Source: JABFRJ01 sp963847145 (GTDB lineage: Bacteria > Pseudomonadota > Alphaproteobacteria > Rhizobiales > Hyphomicrobiaceae). From it: DNA of 64,000 bases. The stretch spans positions 372,001 to 436,000 of the forward strand of contig CAWJYN010000003.1 in assembly GCA_963847145.1 (NCBI GenBank), read 5' to 3'. Position 1 is the stretch's first letter, and each line of letters starts with the position of its first letter. Under the pieces are notes generated by a model. It had not been told where the DNA came from. It made no database searches and was given only the letters and a program-made list of their open reading frames with translations. Position numbers and translations under genes: made by a program. Below are positions 8,996 to 17,909 of this stretch, piece after piece.

Positions 8996-9232
8996 ATGAA
9001 CTGGTTCACAGCTCCCCCAACAGGCCTTACGCGGCTGCTGAGTGCGATGGCTCTCGGCGCATTGCTGTCTGCTTCGGGGCCGACTTGTGGGGTGCTTGCG
9101 CAAGGCACCGGCTGCTCTGACCAATGCCGTGCCGCGTTCGGCGCCTGCTACAAAGCCACCGCCAACCGTGCGGCCTGCGAAATGCAGTTGCAGCGCTGCC
9201 TGGACGGTTGCCACGCGGCCAAACGCGGCTGA
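8996..9232 (+). CDS. Small secreted cysteine-rich protein
   Basis: The product is 78 residues from the ATG at 8996; an earlier ATG at 8948 would add 16 residues. A hydrophobic signal segment (LLSAMALGALLSASG) is followed by a short mature part with six cysteines spaced C-x3-C-x6-C-x9-C-x6-C-x3-C, a mirror-like pattern that suggests a disulfide-linked helical hairpin. Small periplasmic Cys-rich proteins of this kind are common in alphaproteobacteria but mostly uncharacterised. It converges on the deacetylase gene with a 21-bp gap. Confidence 0.65.
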   Translation: MNWFTAPPTGLTRLLSAMALGALLSASGPTCGVLAQGTGCSDQCRAAFGACYKATANRAACEMQLQRCLDGCHAAKRG

Positions 9233-9253
9233 CCTGTTGTAGGATGTTGGCCG

Positions 9254-10309
9254 TCAGTTCTGCCAGAACCATTTGCGCGGCGTGGTGGTTGCGGCACCCG
9301 GCGACGTGGGTTCGGCAACAACCGCCCGGTTTTCGATTGGGGTCCCGGGGTTGCCGGCGGCGGCTGGGGCGGCCGCGTTCGCGGCCGGAGCGAGCGGTGC
9401 ATCGCCGCCGAGCTTGGAAGGCTTCTCTGTTTCGACAGTCCGAATGACCGACGACGCCGGCCGCTCTGTTCCAGCCACACCCAGACCTTTGACGTTCTGT
9501 TCAATCGCCGCATCGAACTCGGGCAGCGTCTTGACCTCCGTCTTGGCCTTCATGTGTACGATCTTGAAACCGCGCTCCTTGAGCGTCGCGAGCAGCAGTG
9601 GCACCGCTTTCGCGGTGATGGGCTGAATGTCGTGCATCAGCACGATACCCTTGCCCTTCTTCTCCAGCTTTTCGACCAGCGACTTCACCATCTGGTCGGG
9701 TGCGCGGATCTTGAAATCGAAGCTGTCGATATCGGTCGAGAACATCGACACGTTGCGCGACTGCAGATGCGCGAGTGAGTCAGGGCTATCGGCCAACTCC
9801 GGATACCGGAAGAACGGCGCAATCGGTCCGCCAACGGCACGCCGTACGGCGCTGATCCCGCGCTCTATCTCGTCTACGGCTTCAGCGGGTGTCTTGCGCT
9901 TGCGGATGTTCTGGTGGCTCCAGGTGTGGGTGCCCACTGTGTGCCCATCAGCGGCAACGCGCCGGATAATTTCCGGATAACCCAGCGCCATCTTGCCGAT
10001 CGAGAAGAAGATCGCCTTGGTGCAATGATTGGCAAGGGCTGCCAGCACCGCCTCCGTGTGGAACTTCTGCGGACCATCATCGAAGGTCAGCACGACTTCG
10101 CGCGCCTCGAGAAAATCGTAGGCTTTGTAGTGCTCAAAGCCGAACCCTGGACCGCCGGTCGTGTCGATCTCGACAACCCGAGACACGCCGATCCCCGCTG
10201 TGTTGGCGCACGGTTTGATCTGCCCAAACGCGGGCGCCACGCCAGCCGTCAGGGCGACCGTCGCAACGGCAAACTTGAAACGCAAAGAAACGCGCGCAAG
10301 GGTCTGCAT
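9254..10309 (-). CDS. Polysaccharide deacetylase (NodB-like), exported
   Basis: The 351-residue protein has an N-terminal signal peptide (about residues 1-29, ending APAFGQ) and a NodB-homology domain. The metal-binding aspartates are in LTFDDGP near residue 74 and the histidine pair in THTWSH near 127; RYPE and VLMHDI correspond to later conserved motifs. Such enzymes remove N-acetyl groups from chitin-like polymers, peptidoglycan or exopolysaccharide. The C-terminal 80 residues are alanine/proline-rich and probably disordered, ending PRKWFWQN. The substrate is not deducible. It is monocistronic. Confidence 0.9.
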   Translation of the reverse strand: MQTLARVSLRFKFAVATVALTAGVAPAFGQIKPCANTAGIGVSRVVEIDTTGGPGFGFEHYKAYDFLEAREVVLTFDDGPQKFHTEAVLAALANHCTKAIFFSIGKMALGYPEIIRRVAADGHTVGTHTWSHQNIRKRKTPAEAVDEIERGISAVRRAVGGPIAPFFRYPELADSPDSLAHLQSRNVSMFSTDIDSFDFKIRAPDQMVKSLVEKLEKKGKGIVLMHDIQPITAKAVPLLLATLKERGFKIVHMKAKTEVKTLPEFDAAIEQNVKGLGVAGTERPASSVIRTVETEKPSKLGGDAPLAPAANAAAPAAAGNPGTPIENRAVVAEPTSPGAATTTPRKWFWQN

Positions 10310-10493
10310 CGACTATGCCTCCGGGCCGCGGCTTGTGTGATTCGCTTTGGCGTTAATGTGCTGATCAGAGCTTGTTGCTGCAAGCGTAAATCGCGGCTTG
10401 ATCTCAAATGTCCGTGAGGTGTCACCTGTGTGACATCTCTGCCGAAGCGTGACATATGCGCCAGCAACTGAGCCAACGTTCACAAGGTGCATC

Positions 10494-11849
10494 ATGCCGA
10501 CGCTGCTCGTGCGCAACGCGACTGTTGTTGCCACTCTGGATGACACGCGCCGCGAGATTGCAGACGGCGCGATCTTCGCGCGCGATGGCGTGATCGAACA
10601 GGTCGGCGCTACCGTTGATTTGCCGCGCGCGGCCGATGAGGTCATCGACGCCACCGATCACGTCGTGATCCCGGGTTTGATCAACACGCATCACCATCTT
10701 GTACAGAACCTTACGCGTGCGGTGCCGGCGGCACAAAACGCACCGCTGTTTGGCTGGCTCACCGCCCTCTATCCGATCTGGGCGCGGCTCACACCGGAAC
10801 ACGTCAAAGCTGCCGTCACGGTCGGTCTTGCTGAGATGGCGCTGACCGGCTGCACAACGTCATCCGATCACTTGTATCTGTTCCCTAACGGCAGCCGCCT
10901 CGATGACGAGATCGAAGCGGCGACGGCAACGGGCCTGCGCTTCACCGCTACACGCGGGTCGATGAGTATTGGCCAGAGTAAAGGCGGCCTGCCGCCCGAC
11001 GTCCTCACCGAGGGCGAGCCCGCCATCCTCAAAGACTGTGAACGGCTCGTCGATCGGTTCCATGATCCGGCCCGTCATTCAATGCTGCGGATCGCGCTGG
11101 CGCCTTGCTCGCCGTTCTCCGTCAGCCGCGAACTCATGCGCGATACCGCGGTCCTCGCCCGGCAGAAAGGCGTCGGCCTTCATACCCACCTCGCGGAAAA
11201 CGTCGAAGACATCGCCTACAGTCTTGCGCATTTCGGCGTGCGCCCCGGCGACTACGCCGAGCAACTCGGCTGGACCGGCCCTGACGTGTGGCATGCCCAC
11301 TGCGTGCAACTCGATAGCAAGGAGATTGCCTTATTCGGCCGCACTGGCACCGGCGTCGCCCACTGCCCCTGCTCCAACATGCGCCTCGCCAGCGGCATCG
11401 CTCCGCTGGGCGCCATGCTGGCTGCTGGTGTGCCGGTCGGCCTCGGCGTCGATGGTTCAGCCTCCAACGACAGCGGGCATCTGTTAAACGAAGCCCGCCA
11501 AGCCATGCTGCTGCAGCGCGTCGGCCGCGGCGCGGGTGCCATGAGCGCGCGGCAGGCGTTGGAACTCGCGACCCGCGGCGGCGCACGCGTTCTCGGCCGC
11601 GACGACATCGGGCATCTGGCGCCCGGTATGAGCGCCGACTTCGCACTGTTCAAACTCGGCACGATCGAAATGACCGGCGCTGATTGGGACCCGGTCGCGG
11701 CACTGGTGTTCTGTGGACCGGCGAAGGCTGCCACCGTTATCGTCAATGGCCGTGTTGTCGTCCGCGAGGGGCAGATGGCAACGATCGACCTGCCGCGCGC
11801 CATCGAGCAGCACCGCCGCCTGTCGCGCGCCTTGGCCAACGGCGCTTAA
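10494..11849 (+). CDS. Amidohydrolase, 8-oxoguanine deaminase/AtzB-TrzN-like
   Basis: This 451-residue member of the metal-dependent amidohydrolase superfamily carries the expected ligands in order: THHH near residue 67, HTHLAEN near 230, AHCVQL near 265 and DGSASND near 318. The closest pattern I recognise is the 8-oxoguanine deaminase/triazine hydrolase subgroup (cytoplasmic deamination or dechlorination of purine-like rings). The exact substrate is uncertain. The start chosen is ATG 10494; an in-frame ATG at 10449 would add 15 unlikely residues. The stop overlaps the end of the convergent yihY gene by 4 bp. Confidence 0.85.
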   Translation: MPTLLVRNATVVATLDDTRREIADGAIFARDGVIEQVGATVDLPRAADEVIDATDHVVIPGLINTHHHLVQNLTRAVPAAQNAPLFGWLTALYPIWARLTPEHVKAAVTVGLAEMALTGCTTSSDHLYLFPNGSRLDDEIEAATATGLRFTATRGSMSIGQSKGGLPPDVLTEGEPAILKDCERLVDRFHDPARHSMLRIALAPCSPFSVSRELMRDTAVLARQKGVGLHTHLAENVEDIAYSLAHFGVRPGDYAEQLGWTGPDVWHAHCVQLDSKEIALFGRTGTGVAHCPCSNMRLASGIAPLGAMLAAGVPVGLGVDGSASNDSGHLLNEARQAMLLQRVGRGAGAMSARQALELATRGGARVLGRDDIGHLAPGMSADFALFKLGTIEMTGADWDPVAALVFCGPAKAATVIVNGRVVVREGQMATIDLPRAIEQHRRLSRALANGA

Positions 11850-12704
11850 CGGAGTGCGCCGGCCGGCTGCGGCCGCGCGCGCACCTCGGCCAGCGCCCGG
11901 TTCACTTCGGCACCCAGAATGACAATGATTGCCGCCATCTGAAAAAACACCAGCGCGCTCATCAGCTGCGTCAGTCCGGCGTAGAAGCGCGAATAATCGT
12001 TGATGTGGATCCAGCGCGTGAATAAATTGGCGAGCAGGATCCAAAGCACGACGCTGACGACCACGCCCGGCAGCACATCCTGCCAGCGGCGATGGCCAGC
12101 TGCGAGAAACAGGTGGTAGGCTAAGAGCTGCGCGCCGATTGTCGCCGACACAATGAGATAGCGGACAACGAACGTCAGCCAGCTCTCATCCGCCATCCAG
12201 AGCAACCAGGACGGGCGGAACTTCACTGCCAGTTGCGGGCCGACAATGATGCCCCAGGCCATGGCCATCATGCCCAGAGCACTGAGCAGCACCAGAAACA
12301 TGCTCTGCAGCAGACACTCCGGGTAGGTTTTCATTTCACGCACCCGATAGGCAACGTTGAGGGCGGCGCGCAGGCTCTCGATGGCGCTGGTCGCAAAAAA
12401 CAGCGCAATCAGCGCGCCGACAGTCAGCAAGCCGAAGCGGCTTTGCCCCATGACCGCCATCACCTCCGGCTCAATCGCCGAGGCAACCGAACTCGGGCAG
12501 CACATGAAAGAGCTGCTCGACCGCAGCACGCGCCAGCCCGGCGCCGCCGAAATAGCCGGCGAAAGCGCCGAGAAAAATGCAGAACGGGAACAGCGCCAGC
12601 ACAAACGAAAAGGCGACCGCGCCGGCCATGGAAAACCCGCTGTCGGCGAACAGCTCATAGACCGCGTTCCAGATCGCGCGCGCTTCGTTCATTGTTTTGC
12701 TCAC
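11846..12704 (-). pseudogene. YihY/BrkB-family membrane protein, frameshifted
   Basis: Two overlapping frames together make one YihY/BrkB protein. The first (from GTG 12704) reads MSKTMNEARAIW...FSFVLALFPFCIFLGAF and fails after VLPEF. The second frame picks up at SSVASAIEPEVMAVMG and runs through the remaining membrane segments to 11846. The join is at about 12494, where one extra base (C on the + strand) breaks the frame. About six membrane segments are expected for the family, whose function is poorly known. Either the gene is inactive or the base is a sequence error. The rest of the protein is well preserved, favouring a recent lesion or an error. Confidence 0.85.
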
Positions 12705-12946
12705 CCGAGCCTCTGCGCGTTAAGCATTTGCCAGCACGGCGCTGTGGAGGTCGCAGTCTTATCCCCCTCCGGCACGGCTTCTGCATCGCCGACCCCGCCG
12801 TGTCCGGTCAAGGGGCCGTTTGCTAACCCGTTGCATAAACACATCTGCTTTCCTATCGTTCGGGCGACTGAGGGTGCATAGACAGACATGGTTGACCGAA
12901 CGGGGCGCAGCGGCGGCGGACCCACCGGCTTGATGGAGCATCGGCT

Positions 12947-14026
12947 GTGCTGCGCGAAGAGACGGACGCCGTTGCGGCACCTCCCAAGGAGGTGACGGAC
13001 GCCCAGCCTGCACCATCACCGATCGCGCGCCCGTGCCTGGAAGCCTTGGCCACCGCACGCGCGTCGCTTGAGACGGCACTGGATCACAACGACGCCTGGC
13101 GTGCGCTTAGGCAGTTAGAAGCCCGCGAGGCGGCAGGCGAGTGGCTCGACGTCATGGAGAGCGATCTTCTGCGCGACCGGCTGACGCAGGCCCTCGCCGC
13201 CCACCCCGAATTCATGGCGTGGCAGTTCGTCGATGCCGCGATGGCCTGCCTGGATGCGGGTAATCGGGCCAGCACATTGCCGCCAGCCGACGCCGACGAC
13301 TGGGCTGACGCGCCCGCCGAAAGCGAGGCGTCCGTCTCCGCATCGGACAACCTGCCGACGGTGGCAGCCTCTCCGCTGCTGCCGGCGCCGCTCGCTGACA
13401 CTGAGCCCACGAACGCGCGCGCGACGATCGCCGCGATGCCGGCACTACAGCAGGGCTCGCAGGTTCTTATTCCGCCGATGCGCGCGCTGGCGCTGCGCAT
13501 TCCCACACTCATCCCGCGCGATTTGAAAGCGCACGATCCGCCGACTGCGCCGGTGACCGGCGAAGCACAGGGCCCATCGAACGCCCCGGTCCCAGTGCCT
13601 GTACCTGTGTCTGTGCCAGTGTCTGCGCCTGCGGCGATTGAGGCGGACGAGGACGACGAGAGCACGCGCTTCGATTTGCACGCTGTCGGGATCGAGGAAG
13701 CGGAAGTGCGCATCGTGCCGCGCACGCCTTCGACGCAACCCGTCATCAACACGCGCTTGCCGCCGCTGCCGCTGTCAGACCAGCACTCAAAAATGCCGCC
13801 GCGCGTGAGCCGTGCCCCTGTTGCCAAATGGGCCGACAAAGAAGCTGGCGAACCCGATGATTATCGCCCCATCGGTTCCGCCATGGACGAAGCCCAAGTC
13901 ACCATCATCGCGACCAGCGATCAGGATGATGCTCGCGCCCGCGCCGAACGCCGCGCCCTCGGTGTCGCCCCTGATCGGGAAGCGCAGATGAAACGCTTTC
14001 TAAAGACGCTGTCGGGGGAAAAATAA
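12947..14026 (+). CDS. Hypothetical alanine/proline-rich protein
   Basis: I do not recognise the family. The 359-residue product starts with GTG. A helical N-terminal region (about residues 28-105, SPIARPCLEALATARASLETAL...) is followed by a long low-complexity, probably disordered middle, including a PVPVPVPVSVPVSAP run near residue 215 encoded by imperfect 6-bp repeats. A conserved-looking acidic and basic C-terminus ends EAQMKRFLKTLSGEK. No signal peptide or membrane segment is evident. It converges on cobS, in the place where cobT often sits in related genomes. Confidence 0.65.
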   Translation: MLREETDAVAAPPKEVTDAQPAPSPIARPCLEALATARASLETALDHNDAWRALRQLEAREAAGEWLDVMESDLLRDRLTQALAAHPEFMAWQFVDAAMACLDAGNRASTLPPADADDWADAPAESEASVSASDNLPTVAASPLLPAPLADTEPTNARATIAAMPALQQGSQVLIPPMRALALRIPTLIPRDLKAHDPPTAPVTGEAQGPSNAPVPVPVPVSVPVSAPAAIEADEDDESTRFDLHAVGIEEAEVRIVPRTPSTQPVINTRLPPLPLSDQHSKMPPRVSRAPVAKWADKEAGEPDDYRPIGSAMDEAQVTIIATSDQDDARARAERRALGVAPDREAQMKRFLKTLSGEK

Positions 14027-14095
14027 AAGGCCAGCGCGATGGCGCCAGCCCCGGGACTTACTTGTCCAGTCAGTCTGCGTCGCAGACCTGGCGCC

Positions 14096-15103
14096 TCAAC
14101 TTAGCGCAACATTCGCTGCGCTTTCGGGCAGATCCTCGCCGAAGCAGCGTTGATAGAACTCGGCGACCAGGGGGCGTTCGAGCTCATCGCATTTGTTGAG
14201 GAACGTCAGCCGGAACGCGAAGCCGATGTTGCCAAAGATCTCAGCGTTTTCGGCCCAGGTCATCACCGTGCGCGGGCTCATGACGGTCGACAAATCGCCG
14301 TTGATGAACGCGGAGCGTGTCAGGTCGGCAACGCGGACCATGTTCGACACCTGCTTCTTCTTGGCGTCAGTTTTGGCGAAGCTTTTGACTTTCGCCAGCA
14401 CGATCCGCGCCTCGTCGTCATGAGGCAGATAATTGAGTGTCGAGACAATTGACCAGCGGTCCATCTGGCCTTGGTTGATCTGCTGCGTGCCGTGATAAAG
14501 GCCGCTGGTGTCGCCAAGACCAATGGTGTTCGTGGTCGCAAACAACCGGAACGACGGGTTCGGCCGGATCACCTTGGACTGATCGAGCAGGGTCAGCTTG
14601 CCGGACGTTTCCAGTACGCGCTGGATCACGAACATCACGTCCGGACGGCCGGCATCGTATTCGTCGAACACCAAGGCGACGTTGTTTTGCAGCGCCCAAG
14701 GCAGAATGCCCTCGCGGAATTCGGTGATCTGCTTGCCATCCTTCAGCACGATGGCGTCCTTGCCAACCAGATCGATGCGGCTGACGTGGCTGTCGAGGTT
14801 GACGCGCACGCACGGCCAGTTGAGGCGGGCTGCAACTTGCTCGATGTGGGTCGACTTGCCGGTGCCATGATAGCCTTGGATCATGACGCGGCGGTTGTGC
14901 TGGAACCCAGCAAGGATTGCCAACGTCACGTCGCGGTTGAACAGATAGTCCGGATCGAAATCCGGGACGTGCTCGGTGCGTTGACTGTAGGCTTTCACCT
15001 CAAGATCGCTTTCGAAACCGAACGCTTTGCGCACAGACAACGTGGTGTCTGGAAGACCTGGGGTGCCGGCCGTTGGGGCCACGGAGGAAGCAGCAGCGCG
15101 CAT
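14096..15103 (-). CDS. cobS: Aerobic cobaltochelatase subunit CobS
   Basis: CobS is the AAA+ ATPase subunit of the CobNST complex, which inserts cobalt into hydrogenobyrinate diamide during aerobic vitamin B12 synthesis. The 335-residue protein has Walker A GYHGTGKST near residue 87, Walker B LVFDEYDAG, and FATTNTIGLGD as sensor 1. ATG 15103 is preferred; a GTG at 15139 would add 12 residues. The DnaJ-domain gene lies upstream on the same strand, a common arrangement. cobT does not follow. Confidence 0.95.
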   Translation of the reverse strand: MRAAASSVAPTAGTPGLPDTTLSVRKAFGFESDLEVKAYSQRTEHVPDFDPDYLFNRDVTLAILAGFQHNRRVMIQGYHGTGKSTHIEQVAARLNWPCVRVNLDSHVSRIDLVGKDAIVLKDGKQITEFREGILPWALQNNVALVFDEYDAGRPDVMFVIQRVLETSGKLTLLDQSKVIRPNPSFRLFATTNTIGLGDTSGLYHGTQQINQGQMDRWSIVSTLNYLPHDDEARIVLAKVKSFAKTDAKKKQVSNMVRVADLTRSAFINGDLSTVMSPRTVMTWAENAEIFGNIGFAFRLTFLNKCDELERPLVAEFYQRCFGEDLPESAANVALS

Positions 15104-15251
15104 GTTCTGTCTCGTCGTCCTCGTCAGGGCGCTCGCCACATGTCAGTGCAGCGTCGGGCCGATGCCTCTTTATGTCAGGGAAGTGCGTCACGGCAGCAGA
15201 AGCCGCAAGAGCCAATCGCCCCCGAAGATGGAACCAGGGGCGGTGCAAGCC

Positions 15252-15881
15252 TCAAACGTGGCCCGCCGACTTTAAAATGTTATAGGCTTGGATGATTTCG
15301 CGCAATGTATCCTCGGAGCGGGTATCGCCTCCGTTGGCGTCCGGGTGGTGCAATTTAACCAGTTCCTTGAAGCGCATCTTGATCTGCGCCTTGGTGGCCG
15401 TCTCGGGGAGGTTCATCGTCTCCAGTGATCGGCGTTCGAGCGGTTTGACGTAGCGCCGTGGCGCTTCCTCCGCTGCACCCGCCATCCGCTTGGCACGATA
15501 GGCAAAAAAGTCCTGTGCGGACCTGATTTTCTGCGAGCCTAGCGTCTCAGGGTCGGACGTGCGCGCGCCTTTCGTTGTGCCATGGTCAAGTGCTTCCGCA
15601 CCTGTCTTCCACGTTGGGCGGTGGCCGGTCGCCGCATCCTTCTGGAACTGCGCCACCTGCGCGTCGGACATGCCGTCGAAATAGTTGTAGCTGGCGTTAT
15701 ATTGCCGCACGTGGTCGATGCAGAACATGTAGTAGCGCCCGTCGCCGCCCCGCGCCCGCGGCGCCTTGTGGGTGCCGGGATGCTCGCAGCCGCTCCAGTC
15801 GCAGCCACGCACGGCAGGCTTGCCGCCGGCGCTGCCCGACTTGATGCGGATCCCATCGAAGTATTTCGAGGTTGGTTTCAT
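15252..15881 (-). CDS. DnaJ-domain protein
   Basis: The 209-residue protein has a J domain at the extreme C-terminus (about residues 150-205) with the HPD motif in LVKLHHPDANGG, which stimulates DnaK-type Hsp70 ATPase. The N-terminal part has CDWSGCEHPGTHKAPRARGG and YYMFCIDHVRQYN, a cysteine/histidine arrangement that could bind zinc. This J-domain architecture is typical next to cobS and bolA in alphaproteobacteria. ATG 15881 was chosen because MKPTSKYFDGIRIKS begins the conserved region. It is divergent from bolA with about 100 bp between. Confidence 0.9.
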   Translation of the reverse strand: MKPTSKYFDGIRIKSGSAGGKPAVRGCDWSGCEHPGTHKAPRARGGDGRYYMFCIDHVRQYNASYNYFDGMSDAQVAQFQKDAATGHRPTWKTGAEALDHGTTKGARTSDPETLGSQKIRSAQDFFAYRAKRMAGAAEEAPRRYVKPLERRSLETMNLPETATKAQIKMRFKELVKLHHPDANGGDTRSEDTLREIIQAYNILKSAGHV

Positions 15882-15982
15882 GGTCCTGTTATCGTGCGGC
15901 GCGGACCGCAAGACAAGGTCTTGACAGGGGGTGCGCGGCCGCGCGTTGCATGTTCGCCATCAGCGTTAAAGGACGATCTGCC

Positions 15983-16273
15983 ATGTCATCCCCTCCCCCT
16001 GTCGAAACCGCCATGCGCGAGCAGCTGGTCGCGGCACTGCAGCCGGTGCGCCTCGACGTGATCAACGAAAGCCACCTGCATGCTGGCCACCGGTCGTCGC
16101 CGGGAACGGGAGACAGCCATTTCCGTCTGCTGATCGTATCGCCAAAATTTGTGGGCCTTTCGCGCGTCGCCCGGCAGCGCTTGGTCAATCAAGCCCTCGC
16201 CAGCTTGATCGGCAAACCCATCCATGCGCTGGCCATGGAAACGCTGGCACCTGGCGAGGAGCCGCGCGCCTGA
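15983..16273 (+). CDS. bolA: BolA-family protein
   Basis: The 96-residue protein shows the BolA signature: LDVINESHLHAGH, then SHFRLLIVSPKFVGLSRVARQRLVNQAL. BolA proteins bind monothiol glutaredoxins through a shared iron-sulfur cluster and act in iron homeostasis and envelope-related regulation. The start at 15983 follows a ribosome site (AAAGGA). It is divergent from the DnaJ-domain gene, so both probably use the 15882-15982 region. Confidence 0.93.
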   Translation: MSSPPPVETAMREQLVAALQPVRLDVINESHLHAGHRSSPGTGDSHFRLLIVSPKFVGLSRVARQRLVNQALASLIGKPIHALAMETLAPGEEPRA

Positions 16274-16602
16274 ACAGTTATCCACAGCATTAGAGATTGA
16301 AAAGTTCAGTAATTACATGTCAGTCGCTAGGAAATCCTCAGGCGCGACCCTGCGGTCATATCAGTGCGTGCAGCACCCCCGTATACACCGTCGCGTGTTG
16401 TGCGCTCGCGTATCCGAGCTACCCTCCGGCCTGGCGCTGCGTCAGGCGGTAGGTTCGTGCGTGTGCCCGAGTTGGAGCGCTGCCCGGTTGCGTTGGGCAC
16501 GTTGGCGTTGGGCGCGGTTGCGTTGGGGATGAGTTGAATCACGTTGACCATACCGCTGACGTTTTCCCCGCATCGGCAAATCTGCGCCGGGCTGCGCGTG
16601 GT
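16274..16602. other. Noncoding region after bolA with DnaA-box-like site and short repeats
   Basis: TTATCCACA, a perfect match to the DnaA box consensus, lies at 16278-16286, six bases after the bolA stop. It is single, so this is not an origin by itself. Near 16491-16528 GCGTTGGG recurs in a G/T-rich tract just upstream of the Wza-like gene. No coding region is convincing in 16274-16533. Confidence 0.5.
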
Positions 16603-17835
16603 ATGCGTGTGGCTGTGGTGTGCTTTGCCGCAACACTTCTGCTGACTGCGTGCAGTGCCATGCGGCTGCCCGGGAACAACCCGAAACCGTTGTTCGACCA
16701 AGAAAAAATGGCCTCCTTGGATGGCCGCAGCGTATGGGCATCGCGGCATACCGTGCCGCTGATCGCTACTCAAGGGGTTTGCGCGCCCGCCGGCACGTCG
16801 AGCTTTATGATGCCGGCCGAACCGCACGCGCGCCACCTGCCGGGGCGTTCGCAATTGACGATGCGCTATTCGCCGGGCGACCGGGTCAATTTGCTGGTTC
16901 CTGGCTCGCCGGAATTCACCGGGGATTATGCCGTCAATGCCGACGGACGGATCATCCTGCCATTTGCCGGCGAGGTCGAGGCCATCGGCCTGACGAACAC
17001 CGAGCTGAGCAAACGCATTGAGGCCGCCCTGGTGAAAGCTGGTGTGTTTAAGCCAGACAAGTTCCTAATCAGCGTCCGGCCGATGCTTTATGCGCCGATC
17101 AATGTCAGCGTCTCCGGCGCCGTCTTCATTCCGGGCCGCGTGACCATCAATCACATCGCTCCAGCCGACAAAACCGAGCGCGCCATTGCCAAATTCGGTG
17201 ACAGCCCCATGGACCGGTTCCTGGCGGCTGCCTTGCGGACGGCTGGCGGCGTGCGGCCGGATGCCGATCTCTCCCGGGTGACCGTGCGCCGAGGCAAGCA
17301 GACTTTCGTGCTCAACTGGCAAGGCGCGCTGACCGGTGCGCCTGTCGACGACATGCCGTTGATCGAAGGCGACCATATTCAAGTGCCCGAGGCGCCGTGC
17401 TTCCAGTCGGCGCTTGTCCGTCCGTCGCAGATCACACCGCCGGGGATCCGGCTGTTCATGTCGAACTTGTCGGCGCCGGCCTTCTCCAATAACGCAGCCA
17501 ACAATAACCGCGACGCCGCCAGCGTTCCGTACGGCACCCGCCTGCTGGCCGGCCTGGTCTCGGGCAACTGCGTGGGCGGTTCACGGGCGTCAAATGCGGC
17601 GCGCTACGCAGTCCTCATCAGCCGCAATCCGAAGACGATGGAAACCGAGGTCATCCAACGCTCGATCGAGGACATGGTGCTGAGCCCGGATCGCGATGCG
17701 GTGAACCCCTACCTGATGCCGGACGATGCGATCGCCTGCTACGACAGCGCCATTACCGATGTGCGCGAGGTCGCCAACACCATCCAGTCCCTGTTGGTGC
17801 CGGCCTCAACGTGGCGCAGCGCCGGCGGTAGATGA
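16603..17835 (+). CDS. Polysaccharide export (Wza-like) lipoprotein
   Basis: The 410-residue protein begins with a lipoprotein signal (VCFAATLLLTAC, lipobox cysteine near residue 17). A Poly_export domain follows (LTMRYSPGDRVNLLVPGSPEFTGDYAVNADGRIILPFAGEVEAIGLT, about residues 85-135) and then an SLBB-like segment (PINVSVSGAVFIPGRVTI). Wza-family proteins form outer-membrane channels for capsule or exopolysaccharide. A TTG at 16534 would extend the N-terminus by 23 residues; the ATG gives the better signal peptide. No Wzc or Wzb partner is adjacent. The stop overlaps an alternative start of the next gene. Confidence 0.85.
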   Translation: MRVAVVCFAATLLLTACSAMRLPGNNPKPLFDQEKMASLDGRSVWASRHTVPLIATQGVCAPAGTSSFMMPAEPHARHLPGRSQLTMRYSPGDRVNLLVPGSPEFTGDYAVNADGRIILPFAGEVEAIGLTNTELSKRIEAALVKAGVFKPDKFLISVRPMLYAPINVSVSGAVFIPGRVTINHIAPADKTERAIAKFGDSPMDRFLAAALRTAGGVRPDADLSRVTVRRGKQTFVLNWQGALTGAPVDDMPLIEGDHIQVPEAPCFQSALVRPSQITPPGIRLFMSNLSAPAFSNNAANNNRDAASVPYGTRLLAGLVSGNCVGGSRASNAARYAVLISRNPKTMETEVIQRSIEDMVLSPDRDAVNPYLMPDDAIACYDSAITDVREVANTIQSLLVPASTWRSAGGR

Positions 17836-17859
17836 GGCGCGCGCACGCCGCATTTTCAA

Positions 17860-17902
17860 TGCATAATACTGCAGTCTGTGCTAGGGAGTGCACAAAACTG
17901 CA
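17860..17902. promoter_or_regulatory. Paired TGCA motifs, likely operator of the BoxR/BzdR-type regulator
   Basis: TGCATAATACTGCA (17860-17873) and TGCACAAAACTGCA (17889-17902) share the form TGCA-N6-TGCA and are 15 bp apart. They lie immediately before the GTG proposed as the regulator's start. TGCA repeats are known in operators of BzdR from Azoarcus. A CATAAT hexamer inside the first copy could be a -10 element, so binding would block transcription. Autoregulation is inference. Confidence 0.6.
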
Positions 17903-17909
17903 GGACGAC

